From assembly GCA_900095095.1 (NCBI GenBank), contig FMBT01000342.1:62001-126000 (forward strand): a DNA stretch of 64,000 nucleotides. Reading direction: 5' to 3'. Numbering within the stretch: position 1 is the first letter of the stretch; every line of letters begins with the position of its first letter. Made by a program: the position numbers and the translations under genes. The notes under the pieces are model-generated. The model saw only the letters and a program-made list of their open reading frames with translations. It was not told the DNA's origin and searched no databases. Below are positions 35,013-45,787 of the stretch, piece by piece. This DNA is from Fragilariopsis cylindrus CCMP1102 (taxonomy: Eukaryota > Bacillariophyta > Bacillariophyceae > Bacillariales > Bacillariaceae).

Positions 35013-36769
35013 ATGAGCATTCTAGGTATTCTGATGATGGCGATGATTGATCCTATCACAGGATATCATGAAGTAGCTGAAAATCTGGCTACGACAAGAC
35101 AAAGTAACCTCAGACTTCCTACCTTTATTGCTTCTCACATGGTATTGCAAAGGGGACCTCTCTCTGCTAGGATTTGGGGATGGGCGGATCCTGGAGCTAA
35201 TGTTTCGATTGCTTTGTATTCACAAAAAACTACGACTAACATGTTTGTTATTGCAGATCAGCAGGATGGATTCTGGAATACGATGCTTCCTCCTCAACCA
35301 GCTGGATCGGACCATAAGATTCATATTACAGATGGACAATCCTATATTGATCTTGAAGATATTGCCTTTGGAGATGTGTATTTATGTTCTGGGCAAAGTA
35401 ATATGGAATTCAGTATGCCAGGAGTTTTCAATGCAACCGCTGAAATCGAAGATTCTATTAATTATCCAAATATAAGACTTGCGACAGTACAAAAGGTATT
35501 AAGTGACGATCCACAAGACGATGTCCCGTCCAAGGCTAGTAATTATACTTGGACAAGATCAAGTCCTACAGCTATGTCAATTCATGAAACCTTTGGTTAT
35601 TATTCTGCTGTGTGTTACTTTTTGGTAGAGAACTTCATAAAGCATTGGATTACGAAGTTCCTATCGGTCTCGTCACGTCTAGCTGGGGTGGACAGAAAAT
35701 AGAAACATTTTCATCACCGGAAGCACTTGCTGACAGGACATGTGGCGGTACACGTCCACTATATGATGTATATGACGTCAATAGTGAAAATAATGCTACT
35801 AGTAGTATCTACAATCATAATGTCCATGACGATACTGGGAACGGAATCACTGGTGACGCACCAAAGGATGATGACAATGATCTCGATGGCGATAGCGATG
35901 GACCTAAGTCGATGCAAATTTGGAATGCTATGATTCATCCACTGATCAATATGCGCTTTACTGGGGCTATCTGGTACCAGGGAGAAGCAAATGATTCAGA
36001 CCAGAATTCTTATGCTTGTCGATTTCCAGCTATGATTACGGACTGGAGAAATAAATTTGATCTACCAGACCTATCTTTTTTCTTTGTTCAACTGGCAGCT
36101 GATCATAATCGTGATACATGGCCAAATTTTCGTGCCGCACAACTGGCTGCTACGCAACTACCAAGGGTTGGTTTTGCAACTGCAATCGATATTGGCGATC
36201 GATCCTCTCCCCACAATTCGATCCATCCACGACGGAAACAAGAGGTAGGGCGCAGACTTGCGTTGAGTGTTCGTAGCATCGAATACGGCGAGCGTGGAGG
36301 GTTAATCTATACTGGTCCTACTTTAGCAGGAGTCCAATTTAGTCCTGAGTGCTGTGTTGATTCGTCTATAACGTTAATTCGTTTGTCTTTTTCGCCCGGT
36401 ACAGCAGATAACCTGCATGTTCATGGATCACCAGAATGCAAATCATGTTGTTCTAATCTTCCTTTTCAAGTTTTGAACGGTGATGGAAATTGGACAAGAG
36501 TAGACGATGGTAGTATCGAAAAATCGGAGATTATCTTGTCATCAAGAAGCGGTCCCGTATTTGGAATAAGATATGCGTGGGAGCCATATCCCCAATGTCT
36601 GATTTACAACGGATGGGGTGGACCCGATGATCATACAGGCCTTCCTTCGGCTCCTTGGGAATGGTGTGCTTATCCATCAGGTGATCCTACGTGGAGTGGA
36701 AATGGCTGTAGAGTACCTACGGAGGCAAGAAGATATCACATCCAACGAGGACTGACAGAAACTAAGTAG
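35013..36769 (+). CDS. SIAE: Sialate O-acetylesterase family (SASA domain)
   Basis: SIAE removes acetyl groups from O-acetylated sialic acids or related sugars in the secretory or lysosomal route. From the ATG at 35013 there is a hydrophobic leader (ILGILMMAMI). Next come LPTFIASHMVLQRGPLSARIWGWADPG, the nucleophile motif in YLCSGQSNMEFSM, and VPIGLVTSSWGG. Further on are AIWYQGEAND, and HNSIHPRRKQEVGRRLAL with the Asp/His pair region. Late Cys-rich sequence (PECKSCCSNLPFQ) and a typical C-terminal region (GIRYAWEPYPQCLIYN) complete the family. The frame breaks once at the T5 run 35619-35623; one more T joins SAVCYF to FGRELHKALDYE exactly. An Asp/Asn-rich insert follows the TCGGTRP segment. 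It converges on FIP1, 185 bases apart. Confidence 0.9.
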
Positions 36770-36954
36770 TAGATCACGACGGTGTTATAGTACTACGCAT
36801 TACAATATTGTATACGATCATTCATATTTTTCAATTTTGTGTAAGTTATAAGCATTTAGTGATTACTAGGTCATTAACGACAGGATAGTACTTTCAAAGG
36901 AGTCCCTACAAACTAAAGCTTATACAGATTTACCGAACAAACCCGTTGGTTTCT

Positions 36955-39145
36955 CTATCGTCTATAACGATCGTCGTAGTCATCTCTTGGCATATTGTTG
37001 CGATATTGAGAATCTCCTCGATCATCCCAGTTACCTCCTCTACCTCCTCTACCACCCCTACCACCTCTGCCTCTTCCCATATAGTCTCGGCCTCCACCAC
37101 GGCCTCCACCACGGCCTCTTCCACCATAGTCTCGACCTCCACCGCGGCCACCACCTCGACCACCGTCACCTCGACCACCGTCGCCTCGACCACCATCACC
37201 CCATCTCTGATTGTTAGGGTCCTGCTGTTGGTGATGATGTGCGGGGGGTCTTTCGTTGTTCCTGCTGTTCCAATCATTGACCTGACCTCCTCCTGAGTTT
37301 CTGTCATTGTTGCCGTAATGTCCTTGATTCCCTAAATTATTACTATGAACGGGGGACCACCATGATTTTGGTAACGATTCCTATCACCTTGTGAACTTGT
37401 AATTGGGATTGTTCCAACCTTGCTGCTGCTGCTGCTGCTGTTGATGACTATCAAAATGTCGATCTTGGTTACTATTATTGTTATGATTGCCAACACTATC
37501 ACTGCCACCATAGTGAGAAGCGACGGGTGCATCTTTGTTACTGTGGAATCCATTTCCTCCTCCTTTTCTTGGTGACAAATCCTGCATTGGTGTATCATGT
37601 GATTCTTGTTTCATATTTTGACCATTATTTTGATTTTGATTTTGGCTCTGCTGCTGCTGCTTTTCTTGCTCTTCGATCAATTTGGCTAACACCGATCCAG
37701 GTGCAGCGCCCCACGCACCACCAACTACTTCGATATCTTCGAATACATCCTCTTCAGGAGGGCCTTCCGGTGCAGTGGCAGGACCGTTAATATTATCTGT
37801 TGCGTTTCCAGTCTTAATTACCTCATTTTTGACGATCTCCTCCTTCTCCTTCTTTATTAGGACGGGTCCAACTATGGGAGCGTTCTCGTCACCTTCATTG
37901 TCGTCGTTGTCATCGGTATCCATAGCCACACCATCAGCATCGGTCGTATCGTTGGCATCTTCATCGGATGTATTCGTGTTACTAATAGCTACAGCCACGC
38001 GTGGAGTTTGCTTTTTGGGTTTCTATTTCAATATTGGAGAAAGAAATAGGTAATGCAATTCAAAAACAAAGAGTTAGTATATATATATATATATATATAT
38101 ACGCATATACATACATCTACTAGAATCACAACATTATACTTACCTTGGGAATAACAGGAACGATACTATGATCCGGTGGTCTGTTTTGTCGGTTTGCGTC
38201 GAGAAGTTCTTGTCGGATCATCAATTGTTGTTCCCCGTATTCAAGCCAGTCTTCTTCAGAAAACCCATAATTGAAATAGTCCGTCATATCACCCCCCCTT
38301 TCCCATTGCTTTTCCTCAATATGGTCAAATTGGATATCGAAACTCGTCCGTTTACTAAACATACACGAATCGCGACCGGCATTTTCTTCACTTTCTAATC
38401 TCCTTGCCAGAACCTTCGCTTCTTCAAGTTTTTTTTGCTTTTCTGCCAAAAGACGTGCAGCTCGCTCTGCTGGATCAAGCTTAGCCAACTCCTCTTCTTT
38501 TTCTCGTTTGCGTCGTTCTTCGGCAACGGCAGGGTCTTCTACGTCCTCGTTAGGGGTTGCTTCACCATTATTAGATGTTGCACCTTCCTCCACTCCTCCA
38601 GCAGCGTTCTTGTTGTCTTTCGTAGTGGATTGACGCGACCATTGTCGATTTGGTTGTACAAGCGTGCTAGGCCGATATATTCCTTTTCGCATAAGTCCCA
38701 TCCTTGATCCACTGAGTACCATTTCGATTGATCTACCGGCTAAATTGCTTGGTTGTTGATTCTGCTCTCCATCACCGTCATTTTCTTCATCGTTGGCAGC
38801 GGATAATTCTGATGGTTGGTGTAGATCCGTCATCAGATCTTCGTCACTTTCCGATCCATCCGAGATATACATATCCTCGTCAATGATCTCGGCGGAATGG
38901 GAAGTCATAGCGTAAGAAGATGACACCTTTTTGGCTTCGGTGTTACCACCATTACCATTGACATTGTCAGTTCCTTCTGATTTCGATTTCGATTTCGATG
39001 GTTCATTTTGTTGTTGTTGTTGTTGTTGATCATTATTATCCTTTTTCTGCTGCTCCTGCTGCTGGATCCCTTCAGTCTGTGGATCGGCGCCGGTGTCTAC
39101 CGTTACGGCGTCTTCCACCACAACCTTTCTCTTTTTCCTTCCCAT
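36955..39145 (-). CDS. FIP1: Pre-mRNA 3'-end processing factor FIP1 with C-terminal RGG domain
   Basis: FIP1 links poly(A) polymerase to the CPSF cleavage complex. The start is the ATG at 39145 (MGRKKRKVVVEDA); the frame upstream reads like UTR. The Fip1 core motif is KQWERGGDMTDYFNYGFSEEDW. The N-terminal half is acidic and Gln/Asn-rich, as in other FIP1 proteins. The intron is 38023-38143 (donor gtaagt), containing a (TA)n run. Exon 2 has an acidic stretch, AWGAAPGSVLAKLIEEQE, a Gln-rich run, and finally about 20 RGG/RG units (GGRGDGGRG, GGGRDYGGRGRGGG) ending DDYDDRYRR at 36955. Two one-base deficits occur in exon 2, near 37390 and at the G5 run 37351-37355. Human FIP1L1 has an Arg/Asp-rich tail, so an RGG tail is a departure. 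Confidence 0.88.
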
Positions 39146-39617
39146 CGTTCTGATAGTTGTAGTTTGTAGTTTGTCTACAAAGTACTTGTTATGCTGCTTG
39201 GGTGTTTGATGTTTGATGTTGCCTGTAAGGAATGCAACAATAACACATAGCAAAACCATCTGAAAAAGTATGTTTGATTCGGGGGAGATGCCATTATTAG
39301 ATTTAAAAGGGGGTACAAGATTTACGACGATACCCCCTCCCCCCAATCCCTACAAATTGTCTATTGCATTCTACTGTACTGTACTGTACTGTACTACTAT
39401 ATACCGTATATAAAGAAATACTGTACAGGGGTTTCAATCGAAGCAAACTAACCTTGATACTGTACATATTCTACATCGTTACTTGTCTCTATTATTCATT
39501 CTGTAATGCTAGTACGTTCTATCCTTTTTATTTTATCGTTTCTATTATTCCTTTTTTACAATTCTATCTCATTATTTATAATGACATATTGTATACTAAA
39601 TGCATCAGTTCTTACTT
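39146..39617. other. Spacer upstream of FIP1
   Basis: A 472-base gap holding the FIP1 promoter and the 3' end of the Mpv17 gene. It contains a (GTACT)n-type repeat at about 39374-39398. No gene seen. Confidence 0.45.
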
Positions 39618-40562
39618 TTAGGCAACAAGAACACTGCACAGATATATATTCCAAAATAATGAAACCGCATTAGTCCATAAAACTTGTAGTTCAAATGGAA
39701 CAACACCAAAGTTAATCATATTTGAAATAGGAAATATACGGTACTGTGTTAAGATAATTCCCCAAACATGTTTCATACATTTTTCGGTCGCATCATTCCA
39801 CGATGGAAGACAATAGGATGTTAATAAAGAATCAAATATGTCATATACGAATATATAAAGTGGGAAGAAAACTAGTACACCCAAGGTTTGATCGAGCCCA
39901 ACTTGTAATATAGTATTCTTCAATTTTGATACATTATATCGTTTCTCTGTCTTTTGTCCAACAATATTAAGAAATTTATACCATATATGAACGTACGGAC
40001 CTGTAAATAATGCATTACAAAGAAAAAATGCACCGATACGTCTTGGATTGAGTTGTATACCTCCTCCTCCTCCGCCTGATCCTATCGCCGATGCTTTGCT
40101 GGTAGCTTCTAATATTTGCGCAATCACATCACCGATAGCAGCAATTATACCAGACGTGATACCTTTCGTGAGGAATGGTTTGTCTGTACAGGATTTTAAG
40201 TACCAATGATAGGCTGACTTCAAGAATAAGAATGAATCATTATTTGTAAATTTTTCAGGACTCTTATCTGAAGAAATAATAACTGCTGCTGCTTCTTCTA
40301 CCCGTTTCTTGTTCTTATTCTTGTTGATACTGCGGCTATTTGCGTTGTCGGTGTTTCGTAGTTCAAAACTGGCATATTTTTTAGTTCCTTTAGTTCCGGA
40401 TAACGGTGATGCGACAGTAGTCTTGGTGATCAATGTACTGGCATGGACATATGATGGTGCTGTTGTAGTAGCAAAGAAAAGTAATAAGATCAAATAGAAG
40501 ACAGCCGCCGGCAATGCTACTTGTACTTGTAGTCTTTTCGGAACAAAAACCAAACTTCTCAT
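39618..40562 (-). CDS. Mpv17/PMP22 family membrane protein
   Basis: A 314-residue single-exon protein. An N-terminal leader (residues 1-42, basic start then VALPAAVFYLILLLFFA) is followed by a disordered stretch. The family domain then begins with AYHWYLKSCTDKPFLTKGITSGIIAAIGDVIAQ. Later motifs are RRIGAFFLCNALFTGPYVHIWY, LDQTLGVLVFFPLYIFVYDI, and the C-terminal signature FGVVPFELQVLWTNAVSLFWNIYLCS (family NxxxVPxxxR...WNxYLS). About four membrane helices are predicted by eye. Relatives sit in inner mitochondrial or peroxisomal membranes, and plastid versions occur in algae; the leader could be for any organelle. No frame damage. Confidence 0.88.
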   Translation of the reverse strand: MRSLVFVPKRLQVQVALPAAVFYLILLLFFATTTAPSYVHASTLITKTTVASPLSGTKGTKKYASFELRNTDNANSRSINKNKNKKRVEEAAAVIISSDKSPEKFTNNDSFLFLKSAYHWYLKSCTDKPFLTKGITSGIIAAIGDVIAQILEATSKASAIGSGGGGGGIQLNPRRIGAFFLCNALFTGPYVHIWYKFLNIVGQKTEKRYNVSKLKNTILQVGLDQTLGVLVFFPLYIFVYDIFDSLLTSYCLPSWNDATEKCMKHVWGIILTQYRIFPISNMINFGVVPFELQVLWTNAVSLFWNIYLCSVLVA

Positions 40563-41167
40563 TTTCTCTTGTCCTTGTCCTTCACGTCGTATCGCAATCG
40601 CCTTGATAGAATTAAATAAATACTGAAATGCAATAGATGATGTGATGTGCGATATGAAATGGTGTTATTGGCATATTGCAATATTATGCTAACGATAACA
40701 TTCGCCAAGGCGAATCTGTGAATCGTAATTAAAAAATAAAGAGAACAACAAATAAATAGGACCCTAACTGATAATACCTCGTGATCCCGTAGACACGAAT
40801 GCTCAAGAAACCAAACAAAACAGCATGGAGACAAGCATTATCATGAATCAGCAACTAGATTTGAAAGAGTGCATGCAGAGTGCAGAGTAACGTAAAACGA
40901 AGAAAGATATTCAAATATTATTGGAAATCGATAAAAAAATAAAGAGAACAAATAAGGAAATAGGACCCTGACACGTGTCACACCCGTTTCGTCCAGCGCG
41001 CTTTGCGCCAAACCAAGCAAAATCTATTTTGTCGTCCAATTTAATTTCGAAATGAAATCACCTTCACAATTCACAATTCACGACAATACAATTACTTTCA
41101 TATGTCCAGTGGCCATTAAAACAAAAAGTTTACGACAAAGAGTGTGTTTGTGTTTTTGCAACGAATC
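40563..41167. promoter_or_regulatory. Divergent spacer with a repeated 40-base element
   Basis: A 605-base bidirectional promoter region between the Mpv17-family gene and the methyltransferase gene. Two direct repeats share taaagagaacaa and ataggaccct, about 40 bases each, at about 40728-40770 and 40935-40971. They are spaced by roughly 200 bases and could be paired regulatory elements or a small duplication. Confidence 0.5.
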
Positions 41168-42667
41168 ATGGGTGTACTATTAGAAGAACGTATACGTCAA
41201 TTCTCGGTGGACAAAATCGAAGAGAATTTGAAGAGTCGACGAGACCTAGCGCTTTATCGTATCAAACTGCTTGAGGAGACGGAGAAAAAAGAGGATGGAG
41301 AGTTAGATCGTCACGACGATGGCGACCATGGTGGTTTTTCTTCTTTCTTCGTACCTGTACTGCGTGAGTCGGTTAGCAACTTTGTTTCTTTACTAGAAAC
41401 AACAGCAAAGAATCGTCATCACAACGACAATGACATAATAATATTGTCGGAAGTTATCGAAACAAAAAATATTTTAAGATTATTGACAATATACCGACGG
41501 ATTTCTGAACTAGATCCCACACTTGGTGAGGAGATAGGAATGGATGGCTCACATTTATTATTATCTGCATTAATGAAGATTGATATTAATTCGATTACTG
41601 ACGACAACAATGACAACGACAACAGCGAAATAATAAATGAAGCAAATCAAGACACGATAATTGAGATTCAAGATTTAGCTGGCGAAATTGCATCCTATTC
41701 GAAATCATTTCCTCTTCGATCTAGTAGTCTATTGATGCGAACAGATCTTATATCACGTCTTCCTTTGGTCTTTACTATTTGTCCGATAGTACCACAATTT
41801 CGAAAGGAAGAAGTAGATGATTGTTCAGATGATGATTATGATGATGATGATGATGATGGAAAAGTAACGATACTTATTAATCAAGTTACGTCTAGACGAC
41901 AGAGTGCACAAAAAGATGTAGGATTTGTTATGTGGCCTTCTGCTGTTGTCTTAGCACGATGGATTGTTTCGAATCCAAATGAATTTCGAGGAAAAAGAAT
42001 CCTTGAATTGGGTTCAGGGTGCGGTTTGGCTGGACTAGTTGCTGGTAAGATCATTCAACCCGATTATTGTAAAAATAATCACGATGATAATAACAATAGC
42101 AATGACAATGACAATGACAATAACGAAACAACAGGAATAGAATCAGGAAGAGAGAACTACGGATGTATCATCCTGTCTGACTTCAATGAAACGGTGGTTA
42201 AAAATATCGAAGGGAATCTTGAACTGAACAATCTGAATGAAATAGGAACGGCAGAAGGCCTCGATTTTTATCAACAAGATACGAAAGGGAACGGATGGAC
42301 GACCATCAACGGTGTAAAACGAACCGATTTATTTGATATCATTATTGCATCTGATGTGATTTGTCAACCAGAGGATGCATTTGCAGCTGCTAGGTCTATT
42401 GCTGCTACATTAAAGGAAGGTGGTAAAGCTATTATGGTCAGTGCTGATTCAAAGCATCGCTTTGGTGTTGAAAAATTCGAAGAGGCATGTAGTACAGTCG
42501 GATCGTTAACTATCTCATCAAAGATTAGTGTGGGTGACTACTTCTCAATTTCTTCTACGGCAGCGGTAGCGGTGGACGACGACGATGATGACATGGAAAA
42601 GACATCTGGTTTTGTACAAGGAATGAGCCTGACCATGTACACAATACTAAAGACCAGGGCGATATAA
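41168..42667 (+). CDS. Class I lysine methyltransferase, FAM86/METTL21-like
   Basis: I start at the ATG at 41168 (MGVLLEERIRQFSVDKIEEN), nine codons into the open frame, where conserved-looking sequence begins; about 500 residues. The C-terminal half is a Methyltransf_16 Rossmann domain. It has MWPSAVVLARWIVSNP, motif I RILELGSGCGLAGLVAG, the acidic post-I region ILSDFNETVVKNIEGNLELNN, and DLFDIIIASDVICQPEDA. The FAM86 group (EEF2KMT) methylates elongation factor 2, and the METTL21 group methylates chaperones. The long helical N-terminal region favours FAM86, but the target is not certain. Asp/Asn-rich inserts interrupt both halves. No frame breaks. Confidence 0.75.
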   Translation: MGVLLEERIRQFSVDKIEENLKSRRDLALYRIKLLEETEKKEDGELDRHDDGDHGGFSSFFVPVLRESVSNFVSLLETTAKNRHHNDNDIIILSEVIETKNILRLLTIYRRISELDPTLGEEIGMDGSHLLLSALMKIDINSITDDNNDNDNSEIINEANQDTIIEIQDLAGEIASYSKSFPLRSSSLLMRTDLISRLPLVFTICPIVPQFRKEEVDDCSDDDYDDDDDDGKVTILINQVTSRRQSAQKDVGFVMWPSAVVLARWIVSNPNEFRGKRILELGSGCGLAGLVAGKIIQPDYCKNNHDDNNNSNDNDNDNNETTGIESGRENYGCIILSDFNETVVKNIEGNLELNNLNEIGTAEGLDFYQQDTKGNGWTTINGVKRTDLFDIIIASDVICQPEDAFAAARSIAATLKEGGKAIMVSADSKHRFGVEKFEEACSTVGSLTISSKISVGDYFSISSTAAVAVDDDDDDMEKTSGFVQGMSLTMYTILKTRAI

Positions 42668-43835
42668 TAATAGTAGTAATAATATTACATTATAATCAAA
42701 CAAAGGTTTGATTCATAATAATCTGGCTACTTGTTTCAGGGTCAGCTGATGCTTGACCTTATACTGTCCCGTACAGCAACTGATGCTATTAATTATTTTG
42801 CTTCTGGCGAAAATTTTCATTTACGATGAGCGACATCGTGGCTTGGACTACATGCTATGGTTGTATAAGTTCATTTTAAGGATCAAAATTGCATATGTCT
42901 CTTTTTTAAGATAACCCAATTGTCTCAAGCTATATAGCTAACCAAACTTAAACCAAGATTGGGCAATAAGAAATATGATCAGGGTTCAATGTGAAAGCTA
43001 TTGGGCCTATAAAAATGAACTACTACTACTACTACTACGAGGGAAGCTAGCTAGAGCAGGGTCTGCCGCTCAGATTTTTAAGGAGGATGGTAGGAATCAC
43101 AATAGTATGAAAAACTATCACTTCTCAATAAAAAGCAAAAAAAAGGAACCTGGAATTTCCACAAATTCCATCATTCACCACTGCTGGAGCTTGAAGAGAG
43201 AACAAGAAGTAGCTAGAAAAGCCATGATGTTGATTGATGTGCATTCTTTCTTGTCTTCTCACGAATGTGTAGAAATATGAGTGGCATCAGCAACAAATAC
43301 TACTAACTTGAGTATCATACACACCGACATCTTAAATATTTCAATCTAATTGATAGAATGAATTTTATTAATTGGATGCTCTATTAGAAGCAAAATTGAT
43401 GTGACCAGAAAGATCATGGAGTTTGTTATTAGTAGTAGTGTCTTATCGAAGAAGCTCTAAATCTAGTCTTGAATACATATTTCCACTCAAACTCCAAAAT
43501 TGGTTTACAGGGGCTAATGCCAAAAAAGTAAGTATACTAGTAGACTTTTATCTTATCTATATCGTCTCGTCTCTCGTCTCAATTTTTCTTCTTTGGGGGA
43601 GATATATTACTAGTTTAAGGTCCTCTTTTAAATTTAAGCATAATATCCCCCGAATCAAAGTGACGTGACGTCGGAAAATTTAGCCATCATTCTCATTTCA
43701 GAAAATCAAGGATTTTTCTATTCTGATTGATAATATTGATGTTCAATGTATGTGCTGCTCGTACTAGTAGAACTTCATTTAATTGACCATCAAACAAAAC
43801 AAACTAGTAGTACAAACGATCAATTCAACAGAAAC
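42668..43835. other. Spacer upstream of lipoyl synthase
   Basis: About 1.17 kb. An open frame of about 100 codons at 42975-43280 (MIRVQCESYWAYKNELL) has no recognisable motif, and I do not call it a gene. A CTA trinucleotide run lies at about 43018-43038. No mobile element ends were found. Confidence 0.4.
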
Positions 43836-45695
43836 ATGACAAGTTGCACATTATTAAGATTTTATTCTTGTCGGTGGCAGTGTAATGGGAGTCAACGCGT
43901 GGATTTCTCCAATTCTTGTCGTGAACATTCACATACATCATTGCTCGTTGTGTCTCGTGATATTGATGATTCTTACATCATGAATCTACCGAAGAAGTCA
44001 ACGTACCTTACGTAATATCTCGTGGGGACGGCACAACGGGAGGAGGAGGACTTCCAATGCCAGCAGGACGAAAATCCAAGTCCTCATCATCCGATCATCA
44101 AGGAGACGATTCCGAAAAGGACGAGGACGATATATTACGAAGACCAAAAGTTAGCGCCGATATGCCACTAGGGTAAGTAGAACGAAGAAAACAGAACGGC
44201 AATTTATGTGATACTTATGCGTAGCGTCATGTCATGTCATCGTTAATTCCATTATACTAGGTGATGGCGTATGCGCTCACTAGAAATTAAAGTATATATA
44301 TATATAATTATAATCTTGACTTCTGTTCTTAAAATAATATCCCTGTCTGTTTTTCTCTTTTTTCATCTTTGATTGATCGAGTAGTCGACCCTCTTGGTTT
44401 CGAGTACCTGCTCCGTCGATGTTGAAAGATTCGCGATACACAGAGGTCAAAAACTCCCTAGAGGATTTGAATTTGAATACAGTTTGCGAGGAAGGTATGT
44501 ACTTTTTTTAGATTAAAAATGTTAAATAACTAAAATTCTTAAAAAAACGCAACACGAGCATTTCACTAACAAAGCATTCTATTTTTCTTCTCCTTCTTCT
44601 ATCTTGGTTGCTTAAGCACAATGTCCTAACATCGGAGAATGCTGGTCGGGTGGAACGGGAACAATTATGCTTTTGGGTGATACCTGTACTCGTGGATGTA
44701 TGTTCTGTGCTGTAAAAACAGATACTGCGCCACCACCACCTGACCCGTTTGAACCATTTAAAACAGCAGAAGCTGTTGCAAAATGGGGTGTTAATTACAT
44801 AGTTCTGACTAGTGGTAAGTTTAGGCTAGTCTAGTTTTATATCTTATTGTGAAGGAAGTAAATATCAGGAACTGTTCTAATCGGCTACTTATCACTTGTA
44901 TTCTACCATCAAATATTATATTATATTACATCGTATCGTATTATACTGCAATCATTATTACAGTGGACCGTGATGATATTCCCGATGGGGGAGCACAGCA
45001 TTTTGCTCACACGGTCGAGCTACTGAAACACAAGAAGGAAGAACTTTTAGTAGAATGCTTGGTATCGGACTTCCAGGGCGATTTAGACTCTGTTGCTACC
45101 CTTGCAACGTCTGGCCTGGATGTTTACGCGCACAACATTGAAACCGTTGAGCGTCTACAAAAGGTAAGATAAGTAATCACATCAAGATGTGTCAAATTTT
45201 AGAATGTAACTCGTTAACTCGTTTTCTATACTTGAAGCGAATGCATATCAAAACTCAAATATATGTGCTTTTCTTCAGTTTATTCGGGATCCAAAAGCAG
45301 GATATCAACAGAGCCTATCCACTCTTGAACATGCTAAAAAGGCCAAGCCAGGACTATATACAAAAACTAGTATTATGCTAGGACTTGGTGAGACAGAAAA
45401 GGAGGTTCTTCAGACTATGAAAGATCTTCGCGCCATTGGTGTTGATGTGGTCACGTTTGGTCAGTATCTTCGACCAACAGAACATCATCTGTCGGTTGTA
45501 GAATACGTGAAACCAGAAATGTTTGACTACTACAGAAAAGTGGGGGAGGATATGGGCTTCAAATATGTCGCTAGTGGTCCTATGGTGCGAAGTTCATATA
45601 AAGCGGGAGAATTTTACCTTGAGCATATGATAACTACGGATCGCGAGCGGTCGTCACAGAAAGAGGAGGAACTAGTAGAAGCAATAGCAGGATAA
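43836..45695 (+). CDS. LIAS: Lipoyl synthase (radical SAM), mitochondrial type, five exons
   Basis: The enzyme inserts two sulphurs into protein-bound octanoyl chains to make lipoate. Exons: 43836-44172, 44385-44494, 44617-44814, 44964-45163, 45279-45695; all junctions are GT-AG and keep phase. The N-terminus ([16 protein letters not shown]) suits a mitochondrial presequence. Auxiliary cluster motif CX4CX5C ([12 protein letters not shown]) spans the exon 2/3 junction. The radical SAM motif is CTRGCMFC (CX3CX2C). Other landmarks: [54 protein letters not shown] and the C-terminal RSSYKAGEF, whose RSS serine ligates the auxiliary cluster. Exon 1 needs one more base near 43989-43990 (CC) to join IMNLP to [12 protein letters not shown]. 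Its 3' end lies 92 bases from that of the convergent CLEC16A-like gene. Confidence 0.95.
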
Positions 45696-45787
45696 GAGTA
45701 AACAAATTTTTCTATATGTATTAATCTAAAATATGTGTCTGATATTCGATTTGGTAGCTAGAAAAGTATAAAAAGATCGTAACATCT

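Noticed and set aside
38126-39346. FIP1 start upstream of 39145
   Set aside because: The upstream part of the open frame is hydrophobic and unlike FIP1, whereas MGRKKRK at 39145 is a natural start.
42975-43280. Open frame of 101 codons in the lipoyl synthase upstream spacer
   Set aside because: No motif, a Leu run from a trinucleotide repeat, and no continuation in neighbouring frames; not enough to call a gene or a mobile-element piece.
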